In this document: one piece after another, positions 55,911 to 64,000 of the stretch | Position numbering within the stretch: position 1 is the first letter of the stretch | Layout: the number at the start of each line of letters is the position of its first letter | Assembly: GCF_019649055.1 (NCBI RefSeq) | Contig: NW_026570256.1 | Coordinates: forward strand, 124,001-188,000 | DNA length: 64,000 nt | Origin: Paramacrobiotus metropolitanus | Taxonomy: Eukaryota; Tardigrada; Eutardigrada; Parachela; Macrobiotidae | Direction: 5' to 3' | The notes under the pieces: model-generated | The model's database searches: none | What the model saw: only the letters and a program-made list of their open reading frames with translations | Told to the model about the DNA's origin: nothing | Made by a program: the position numbers and the translations under genes

Positions 55911-56831
55911 GTGACGCGATAAACGGCGACATTGACGACGGAATTTTTGTTTTAGGACAGTAAGTACTGTTCGCTCAAGATCACACAGAACAGTGGAAAA
56001 CGGGCTAACGCGTACAATGTGCGAAGTTAGGACACCACATAATTAGGATACCACTGTAGAGAATGATGAGATTACCGACGAGTGTGCTGTTGTTATACAC
56101 GTGATCGACCAAAGAAATCACAGTAGAACATAAAGAGTCGCACTACAAGGCAAATGGGTACAGGCCTATCGTGTACTGTATCTAGTGGAGTAGATCGCCA
56201 TGCTTACGGTTTTTTCGGGATCGAAAGAATAAAGGCAAACTGCCATTGGAAGTAATTTTGATGTAATATTATGTAATTACTTTGCAAGGTCTAACTTATG
56301 TGCTCAGGATTAAATTTTAGATGTGGCCTTTGGCGTAGTAGTACGAATACTCGGTTTAAGTAATTTAATAATAACATACTTGACTTACTAAGCAGAGTTT
56401 CCTTACCCTCGTTTGAAGTCGTTTCTAATTGACTTGCCTAGATTTTTTGAGTGTAACAAATAAAGTCAGAGACAAATTAAAGCTACCAGGGTCGGCTATT
56501 GCTACACGCAGGAAATACCGAACTTTATTACAAATTTATCATCCATCCATAATGATGTTCCTGTCAGAATGAGAAAACAAGAACCCCTGTCAGCAGGAAA
56601 CACTTCAAATTCATTAGCCGGTGCACGGTTCAACAAAAAAAGATAGTTCTTTAATTTAACCTGAGCTTTACGGCCTGTACAACGGTATAACGTTGTTACA
56701 AACATAAAAGTGAGCGATAAAACTGATTGAGAAAATACGGTAATTAAATAAAAGAGTATGACAACTAACCAGTCAAACCAAAAGTATTCGGACAATAACA
56801 GGACAACGCACAGATTCACCAACTTACTGAA
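55911..56831. other. no gene supported
   Basis: Spacer between the F-box relic and the convergent end of the 228-aa gene. No exon was found. The minus frame at 56822-56502 is hydrophobic but has no support. Confidence 0.3.
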
Positions 56832-57965
56832 TCACTTCTTCTGAGATGGGGATGGAGATTTCGATCGTCGGGTACCCAAGGTGGGTCGCAAAAATTCGGC
56901 GTCTTTCATGCTGTACACGCCTGTCCCCGGCTTCTGTGTAGGTGAACTGCCTGTGTTCGCGGCATGGTGCAGTCCACCCGGAGACGTCCCAATGACCTGT
57001 AAGACATACAGCACTGATGAACGTACTTTATTTTATTTATTTATTTAACAATTATGGGTAATTTCTGTATACCGGCGGCCACCAGACTGCGTGACTATGA
57101 ATCACGCCCTCTTCATTACTGGCTCCCGAGATGATGTTCCACCACTCTTTCATAATAGTTTTGACCTTCGCTTCTCCGAACATTTTTTTCGAATGCCCTT
57201 CCGCATGAACAACCGGGTACACTTGAGAGGAGTGTTTGGAAGCGATGTCTGTGTCAAATCGGCAATTCGCTTCCGCCCAGCCAATGCCAAGATCTTCCCT
57301 GCACAAAACACCTGGGGTTACGTTAGCTGCATCTTAACGTATAACTTATTCATGCCTTGTTTTATTTTGTATTCCATGAAACAAAATTTTTTCTACCATT
57401 TTAACTTATTATTCAGTATGTGCATTTAATTAATCTGGTTTATTTTGTACTTGTATCGATAACATTCGTTGTACGAGTATATACCAATTTATGTATGTAT
57501 TGGAAACATCGAAAATAAGTACTTGTAGTGATACTAAGCTTGACGAGTAAGACATCCGGCGTGTGTATAGCTTTACGGAGTTCCAGTTCTTACGTAATAT
57601 ATTTGCGAACATCATCTTTAATTTGACATCCAGACGTTTTTTCCCACACTGCGTGCCAATAAGGACCAAATGACACCGTGTGCCGTCTGCATTACTGTAG
57701 ACTTCATGGCTTCCCATTAAATTATTTTTCTCCAGAAATTCCGACATGTCTGTTGGCATAACTGCAAGAGCAAAACAAACGCAGTTAGCTTTTCAATTTT
57801 CTAGCCGCACACTTCCTCATGCTCATTTTCAGCCTGGTAGCGAAACTTACATCCGCCGGGATTCGGCTGATTATCAACTGCAACAATTTGCAAAAAAAAC
57901 TCCGGTCCCTTTAACTGGTTATGCGTTTCCGGAATATATTTAGACGAGGGTGCAGAGAAAGCCAT
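56832..57965 (-). CDS. unrecognised protein family, paralog 2 (4 exons, 228 aa)
   Basis: Minus-strand exons are 57965-57851, 57761-57594, 57311-57073 and 56996-56832 (687 bases in frame). The protein begins MAFSAPSSKYIPETHNQLKG. It has GPEFFLQIVAVDNQPNPGG, RCHLVLIGTQCGKKRLD, CRFDTDI, KMFGEAKVKTIMKEWWNIIS, IGTSPGGLHHAANTG, and ends RRSKSPSPSQKK. It aligns end to end with the gene at 27.0-23.5 kb. Introns 1 and 3 are at the same places and phases. Intron 2 differs: here the acceptor CCCCAG at 57312 restores frame, while the AG 13 bases on, at the position used in paralog 1, would not. There is no signal peptide. Function unknown. Confidence 0.75.
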
Positions 57966-58366
57966 ATCCGGCAAATAAAGTCGTTGATAACGGTAAGATC
58001 ACGGTAGCACAATGCGCGACAGCCTGCGCTAGCAAACCGAGCGAGTCCTGTAACATCATTTCTTTGCCGCTTCTCGAGTCATTGAATTGAAGCTTTGAAG
58101 TTCGAAGCTTAATTTACTACGGGTACTAGGAAAGCGCACTCGCTTTTGACGGGTACTGCATGACGGAAGCATCGCATAAAACTGGTTAAACTGCCTTGCA
58201 TGTTCATAGTAAATGTCCGCTGATACACGATACGCGCTGGACATACGTACAATGAAGAATGGCGTTTTATGCGACCTTTATCTGCCATTTGCGTAGTCTT
58301 TATAAAGCATAATATTATTATGACAGCTACAATTACGAGTATGTACCTAATGCAGAAGTATTTCTA
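57966..58366. other. upstream spacer of the 228-aa gene
   Basis: No gene was seen. It ends at the TA target site of the Tc1/mariner element. Confidence 0.35.
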
Positions 58367-58368
58367 TA

Positions 58369-59397
58369 GGGGAAATCGATAGCATATTATACATTTCCCC
58401 TGTACTGCTCCAGTCATCCGTATGGACTTACACGTCATGGCTAAACAGGGGTTTTCAAAGCGCTACATTTATACCTGCACACTGATGCAGGTAACTACAT
58501 GTACCGTGCGAATCTTTATCTACTGCTAATTTTAACACGTCGACTCATCGGAAAACAACCAAAACCAAAAGTGGTGCGGGTTTCTGCCTACTGCAACACG
58601 GGCGCTGTGGCACCAGTTGATCCTGGTGTCTTTGTTTTTGGGAGTGAGCTCGTCTAGAACACATGGTGTTTTATGGAATCCAGCTGCTTGAATGCGTCGA
58701 GCGATGGTACTCTTGGATACGTGCGCCGTTGCAGGATCTTTGTGCAGAATCTCACGAATATCTGAGTGGGTAATTGTAGGATTATTGGATACGAGACTGA
58801 TGATCTTTCTGTCTTGGGCCACGGTGGTGCTCCGCTTTCGTGGCTTTTTGGGATAACAAACCTGTTTTCTGGCGCCATCAGGATAATAATTAGCGACAAC
58901 ATACCGCACCCAGGATCGTGTATAGCCAAATTCATCCCCAGTAATTCGATAAGATTTCCCTTGTTTGATCAGAATAAAAACTCGCTGTACAACGTATTTC
59001 TGTATTTTAGGAGGCATTTTTTCGAAGAAAAAAGTAAACCCAAACGGTGGTTTGCATCTGTACAAACGGTTATAATGAGAAGAAAACTAAATTACGTAAT
59101 TACACAATAAAATGCACGTATACACAGATAGATACCTATTAAATAAACAAAACTTTTGAGATCAGATATCCATAAAAAAATTCAAAATCTCATATAGATA
59201 TTATAATGTCTATATTCAAATCAACAAGTGCTGCAGTGACAGCATACCTTACAGTGTTTACACGGTACTTGTACCTGCATCAGTGTGCAGGTATAAATCT
59301 AGCGCTTTGAAAACCCCTGTTCAGCCATAACGTGGCAGTCCATACGGATGACTGGAGCAGTACAGGGGAAATGTATAATATGCTATCGATTTCCCCC
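58369..59397 (-). mobile_element. internally deleted Tc1/mariner transposon (1029 bp)
   Basis: Inverted repeats of about 140 bases (58369-58512 and 59254-59397) start GGGGAAATCGATAGCATATT and end with the mirror sequence. TA flanks both sides (58367-58368 and 59398-59399). The single ORF between them is a 3'-truncated transposase. The ends could still be moved by an intact relative. Long repeats and an N-terminal-only transposase suggest a MITE in the making. Confidence 0.9.
58532..59017 (-). pseudogene. Tc1-like transposase, N-terminal part only
   Basis: The ATG at 59017 is preferred over one further upstream, since MPPKIQKYVVQRVFILIKQG is the usual start of the first helix-turn-helix. A second DNA-binding domain follows (AQDRKIISLVSNNPTITHSD, HVSKSTIARRIQAAGF). 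Then comes the start of the catalytic core ending LFSDEST, which holds the first catalytic Asp. The frame stops two residues on, at the inner edge of the inverted repeat. The other two acidic residues of the DDE/DDD triad are lost, so it can bind ends but not cut. Confidence 0.85.
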
Positions 59398-59399
59398 TA

Positions 59400-60520
59400 T
59401 ATAACATTCTTCCGTTCCCTGCACGATGTAACCTAGCATCATATTATGTACGAGTATCCCGCATGAAATCTACCGGTATGTTCAAGTTATCTACCTATAG
59501 CCTGCTGACTTAGCTATCTAGTTTATTATCTACAGTAGAAGGTTCGCACTGGTGCAGAAAGACCGAATGTGCAATACAATACATTAAATTGCTAACAAAA
59601 TATATATAGATATCTTCCGTTTCATGTTCCGTTTATATTAATTATATTCCGCTTTGTTCTTCTGATATTCCGTTCCGTAAAAATTCTGTTTTGTACTTCC
59701 ACTGTATTGTTTCTTCTCACGTAACTTCTCAAGTAAATTCGCCTTCTAAAGTAAGGTACATATATGTTTTAGGTAAAGTATGGTAATAAATTTAAGTAAA
59801 TTAAGATTTTCAGTAAAATATTAAATTTTATAGATACAGCATTCAAGTAAAATGACTCAATTTGAAAGAAAGTAAGTGAAATAAAGTAAAATATAACAGT
59901 TCTATCATAATTACCATTCCATAATAACAAATTAATTTATTTTAAAGCTGAAAAAATAATTTATAATTCAGTTTTTTTTTTTAAATTTAACTTTCAAATG
60001 TAGACTACAGTTTACTTTTGTAAATTATTTTATTCCCTAAAGTGGCTTATTTAATTCAGTATACATATTAAAGCTCAAAAACATTTAATATTCAGCAATT
60101 AAATACGACGGTTTCTTTACTAATTTCGATACCTTCTAAATACTAATTAGTTATAACTTATAACTGAATTAAAATTACTAGAAATAAGGACTGAGAAAAG
60201 TTATGCCGGTCAACTTGAAACAAAACATAACGCTGTAGCTAGCGTGGAGCCCGTACACTACGATGCCATTTTGATGGTTACTGTTATAACAGCGCATATG
60301 TGAACTGTGGTCACTGAGGAGTGAAGGATCATACTGCGGCGACTCGAGTAACGCGCTCATTATTTTCCTATCTGAATTGACCATTAAGTTTATAAATTGT
60401 ACAATTAATGATGCTATCCTAACCTGGTGCCGAAACTCCGAAAACGAATACACATTTGTTTTTGAAACTTTTTTTCGTATTTTTTATATAGATAGGTTTT
60501 TGCTTTTTCGTATTTTTTAT
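59400..60520. other. AT-rich spacer
   Basis: Very AT-rich from 59580 to 60180, with many AAGTAAA/TTTACTT words. At 60470-60530 the phrase TTTTTCGTATTTTTTATATAGATAG occurs twice. No gene was seen. Confidence 0.4.
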
Positions 60521-60529
60521 ATAGATAGT

Positions 60530-61420
60530 GTAAGGGCGGGACGCCCCGCCCTCCTGAGTAGCTATTCGCTGTTTCTGGGGATTTCCACCCCGCACATTGC
60601 TGCGCTGTTTTGACGGACCTGCAGCACAGTTGCACTGGCTGCAGGATCCTTCCTCATTAGTCTGGTGTTGCTGCGCCACGGTGCGCATTAGATTCGGCAA
60701 TAAAGCCTCATCCGGGTTCACCGCTGTTCGCTGTCGAGGATACGCGTGGCGCCCATACGGCCCCGCGTTATATGGTAGCAGATCTGGCTATCGTTTCCAG
60801 CTGCGCGCGCTCGTCGCGCCCGCAGCACCTCTGAGTTATGAACCCCATTTAACCCCGGGGTGTGGAGCTACATTCCCACCCCCCCCCCACGCGGAACGTG
60901 ATGGATCCTCTCCCAACTGACGGAGATGGACGCCTCCCCGCGACGGATCCTCTCCCAACTGACGGAGATGGACGCCTCCCCGCGACCGATGCCTCCCAAA
61001 CTGGACGGAGATGCCGTGGAGCGAGAATTGCCTCCTGCGATGCCGACGGCGAACGCGACCCGGACCAGCGGGAAACCAGAACGGATACACCGCCAACAGC
61101 AGCACCAACTCCGATCCCAACGGCACGGATCGACCACCAGCATCACGCCGAAGAATTCCCCCACCATAACACTGCCCGAACTTCCTGGGACGGCGACCTC
61201 CCCCCGGACGGAGCAGTGGATTTCACCGCGGATTTGCGTGCTTTGTTTTTTTTACAGGGGTCACGGGCCACATAGACCCCAAACCCCTGCCCAAATTTCT
61301 CCAGAACGTGACCTTTCCCCTGCTGAAGAAACTACGGAATTTACCCGTTTCCGGGTTGGACCCTGGATTTGGCGCGACAATGCGTTGACCCAGACGGTTT
61401 TTGGTTTAATTTAATTTTGA
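60530..61420. other. GC-rich island with overlapping frames, unresolved
   Basis: GC content rises sharply compared with both flanks. Frames are open on both strands (minus 60721-60419 starting MNPDEALLPNLMRTVAQQHQ; plus 60926-61414, proline- and threonine-rich). None has a recognised domain. Near 61370 TTTGGCGCGACAATGCG could be a primer-binding site of an LTR element, which is speculative. Confidence 0.3.
60903..60986. repeat. exact 42-bp tandem duplication
   Basis: The unit GGATCCTCTCCCAACTGACG...CCCCGCGAC occurs twice with no difference (60903-60944, 60945-60986). 42 is a multiple of three, so it keeps any frame open. Confidence 0.9.
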
Positions 61421-62149
61421 CACTCTTTTTACTGCGCAACGCTTCTTCGGTTGAATTATGCACCAAATATTTTTTCGAGTTTACTTAACTTTAAAATTAA
61501 CGTCAACAACTAATTTAGTTTATTTAAAACTAATTTAGTTTTTTATTAATTCAAAAATATTTATTCACTGTAATTCCATAATACTCCATTTGAATACAAA
61601 TTAACTGAATACCAATATAAATATTACACATAAAATTAATGTACCTTAATTAACGTTTATCGCTCCTGTTTATTTTTTGTATTACCCTGTTTGTTATTTT
61701 GCAATTTCGCAAGTACAGAAGTTGTAAGTTAAGCCGTAAACAATAGCGGCGGATCCTTTCAAGTTCAATAAAGCCGTCGTATATTTTGCGCGCATTAGAG
61801 CATTCTGGTGGCTCTTCAACTTATGTAAATACAGTGCACTTATTTGAGTCCGTTGATTTTCAAAAAAGTAAACTGTCTACAGTACGAGTATTTTTGAACA
61901 ATTTACGGACTAATTTACGGACTCCACTAATCGTAGACAAGATAGGTAACGTTAGCTAAACAACAAACTTACTCAATCTGGCTTGGCGTCTTTGGGAACC
62001 TTCTGTTCGTTGCTAGACCTTGCTGGTGTAATTAATTTAAGGAATGGAATCGCGTAATTCTAAATCTATTTGTATCGTGACTAATTGTAAAGGTTTTCGT
62101 TATTAGCAGATTGATGTCGCAATAGCCAAAGCATTCAGCTACTGTAGCG
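61421..62149. other. no gene supported
   Basis: AT-rich spacer without exons. Confidence 0.3.
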
Positions 62150-62755
62150 GTACCAGCCGGCATGTAGTAGTACGTATGTACGTGCGCGCAGCTTGCAGCC
62201 GGCATCTGCACGATTGCCTGCACGTACGAGCATCTTCACTTTCGTCTTCCGGCCTACTTTTCCGAGAATTCGCTCCGAACGCTACCGGTGTGAGCCAGGT
62301 AGACAGCAGCATCTCCTCACGCCGCCAAGTACAAGAGGCAAGCGTTAGATCTCAGTCAACACTATCGTCGGCTGCATTGTACGAACATCCAGTATTTGGC
62401 GAGTGCACGATGTTGCTTTGTAGATTCTGTTGTAATTAATTGTTAATTTGCTCTAGTTGTTACAGTTGCATGTATGTCCAGCAACACAGTATCGTGCACT
62501 CGCCAGCCGCCATTAATGGAGAAGCTGCAATCGTGTTCACTGGGATCTTGCTGAACGCTTTTCTCGTACGAGCGACGGTCCAGCGCAGACACGTACAGCA
62601 ACCGTGTCTACCCAGCTCACGCCGGTATGAAAATCGCATTCTCGGAAAGCAGACGGGAAACGGAAAGTGAGAATGCACGCACGTGGGTTCACTGGCAGTT
62701 GTCGTGTTTATACCTGTTGCAACTGCGTGTACTGAATGCCGGCTTAGCGTTCTGT
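62150..62755. mobile_element. long imperfect foldback of about 600 bp
   Basis: Left segments CACGTACGAGCATCTTCACTTTC, CTTTTCCGAGAATTCG and TACCGGTGTGAGCCAGGTAGAC, and TGGCGAGTGCACGATGTTGC each have an inverted partner on the right in mirrored order (TATCGTGCACTCGCCA, GTCTACCCAGCTCACGCCGGTA, CGCATTCTCGGAAAG, GAAAGTGAGAATGCACGCACGTG). The loop centre is near 62445. The arms have diverged by perhaps 20 percent, so it is older than the 42.4-kb foldback. Confidence 0.65.
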
Positions 62756-63301
62756 CTGCTTGTATACACTGCAAGTGGCTGATAGGTAAAATAAATAAAA
62801 AAATAATTTGATTTCTGATTGATCTTTATCGCGACCGATCGCGCTTAATTTGCGCCATACCCATCGGAGAATATTCGGATTATTACTGCATAATATAATT
62901 ATATCATGTATCCCGTGCATCTTCACTGGCCCGAAGTGAAGCACGCTGCATCAGCTACAAACCCGACTTCAACTCTTCGCGTCGCAGTGGCAATCTGGAA
63001 TCTTTGGTTCTTTGACTACCAGACCTACGGCGGTTTCCGTCAGGATTATGTTATGCTCGTAATAATGTACAAATCATAAAAGAAGGAGCGTTGTCTTGGT
63101 CCTTGAGGCCGGCGACTCTGATCAACAGCGCAACTGCAACCGCCTTGTTCGGCAGCAGCGGTTCTATCGTCATCGATCATTCGCTAACCAAAAGCTGCAA
63201 GTGCAGACAGAGTGTGGCTGATTATTATTTATCCGTAATCAGTGTAGTGTGGAGTGTACTGTAGTACGAATTTTCATTCATTCTGCTGAATAATTTTTGC
63301 G
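62756..63301. other. spacer / putative 5' region of the edge gene
   Basis: No exon was seen. The sequence turns GC-rich only at the ATG at 63302. Confidence 0.35.
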
Positions 63302-63788
63302 ATGTCTTCCTCCGAAAATTCCCTATCTCATCGCCGTCCCCCTTCCAGCTTGATCACCGCATCCTATCCTCCCTTGTCCTCCCATCCTCCGCCGCGGCCC
63401 ACCCGCGAGTATTCTTTTCCCTCCGCTGCTGCCCCTGGCAGTCAGCACCCCGGGGCCGCTCGTCCCTCGTTAATCAGCGCCAGCACCCCGCTGCGCCCGG
63501 GGGAGAAACGGCGCGGGGTGCGTCCCCCGACTGTTAATCCCAATTTCAACCAGCCCCGCGGCCGTCTGACGTTCAACGCGGAGAGTGTGGAGAATGGGAA
63601 GGGCGAGCAGCGGAAAACGGCGCAGGAGACCCCCGCCAGTGAGGCAGGCGCGGGGAGCCTGCGCGAGACGCTGCGCAAGAAGTCCGCAGTTAAATCCCCC
63701 GAACGAGTGTTGGCCACGTTTCGCAGGCTGGATGGGGCGCCCATTGGCGAGGGGAAGAGTTGGGATGAGAATCTGCGAGGTGAAAATG
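63302..63788 (+). CDS. first exon of an unrecognised gene running off the right edge
   Basis: From the ATG at 63302 a GC-rich frame (far above the flanks) encodes a disordered Ser/Pro/Arg-rich N-terminus (PPSSLITASYPPLSSHPPPR, GEKRRGVRPPTVNPNFNQPR). A more structured end follows (SPERVLATFRRLDGAPIGEG). A donor AAAATG|GTGAGG follows 63788, phase 1. The unspliced frame stops at 63835 after unlikely residues (SVCSVLCVF). No domain was recognised. The remainder lies beyond the window. Confidence 0.55.
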
Positions 63789-64000
63789 GTGAGGAACTCT
63801 CAGAATCTGTTTGCAGCGTTCTTTGCGTGTTTTGATTTTTGATTGATTTTTATTCTCTGCGCAGAGTACAATTTCCGTCAGTTTTGAAACGCTTAATTTT
63901 TATTTTATAGTGCTGATTATTTTTTTGTGACAATTTTAATTTAAAGTGATATTTAATGCCTAGTTTATGGATTAAAATTCTGCAAGGCAGTCGCTCTTTG
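63789..64000 (+). other. presumed intron start of the edge gene
   Basis: After the GTGAGG donor the sequence becomes T-rich and has no exon before the edge. Confidence 0.4.

Noticed and set aside
60419-60721. Minus-strand ORF ending in repeated YIKNTKK
   Set aside because: The repeated peptide comes from a duplicated AT-rich phrase (TTTTTATATAGATAG), and no splice or homology supports a gene.

Overview
This window reads as nuclear DNA of an invertebrate animal. Genes are split by GT-AG introns, spacing is loose and AT-rich, and several classes of eukaryotic transposable element are present. I cannot name the species. A tardigrade or another small ecdysozoan is possible, but nothing in the sequence proves it. 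No tRNA, rRNA or CRISPR was seen.

The host genes that can be supported fall into two small families. (1) A four-exon family joins an N-terminal Agenet/Tudor-like region to an F-box and a long conserved C-terminal region. Two loci are complete and join in frame: 10298-13703 (+, 589 aa) and 50531-48294 (-, 593 aa). Three more are broken: 34359-35351 (frameshift, no exons 1-2), 39290-45823 (truncated exon 1, partial F-box exon, exon 3 carrying an internal inversion of about 250 bp), and 54935-55910 (relic). The F-box only appears when exons 2 and 3 are joined, so single-frame ORF searches miss it. (2) Two paralogs of an unrecognised protein have four exons each: 27017-23469 (-, 229 aa) and 57965-56832 (-, 228 aa). 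At 63302-63788 there is a likely first exon of a gene that runs off the right edge. Weaker single-exon candidates lie at 4.3-4.6, 4.97-5.18, 36.2-36.8, 46.1-46.8 and 51.9-52.3 kb.

Mobile DNA makes up much of the rest. The left edge holds the 5' part of a minus-strand LTR element (gag-like ORF, two 220-bp direct repeats in the leader, a tRNA-Lys-like primer site). A decayed non-LTR retrotransposon of the R2/restriction-like-endonuclease class lies at 16.0-19.2 kb, with relatives at 9.1-9.65 and 28.46-28.53 kb. A young Copia-type LTR element (52365-54919, identical 272-bp LTRs, GATCC target duplication) encodes only Gag-protease fused to a coiled-coil tail. An internally deleted Tc1/mariner element lies at 58369-59397. 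Several TIR, foldback or hairpin elements without genes are at 1784, 12595, 15032, 19581, 20375, 25447, 42444 and about 62150. A Helitron-like or other basic repeat protein is at about 32.6-33.5 kb.

How the parts relate: the F-box family seems to have spread by segmental duplication, because broken loci 2 and 3 share intron sequence upstream of exon 3. It is being eroded by element insertion, inversion and frameshift. A candidate solo LTR sits in exon 1 of the 39.3-kb locus, and the Copia element sits directly against the 54.9-kb relic.
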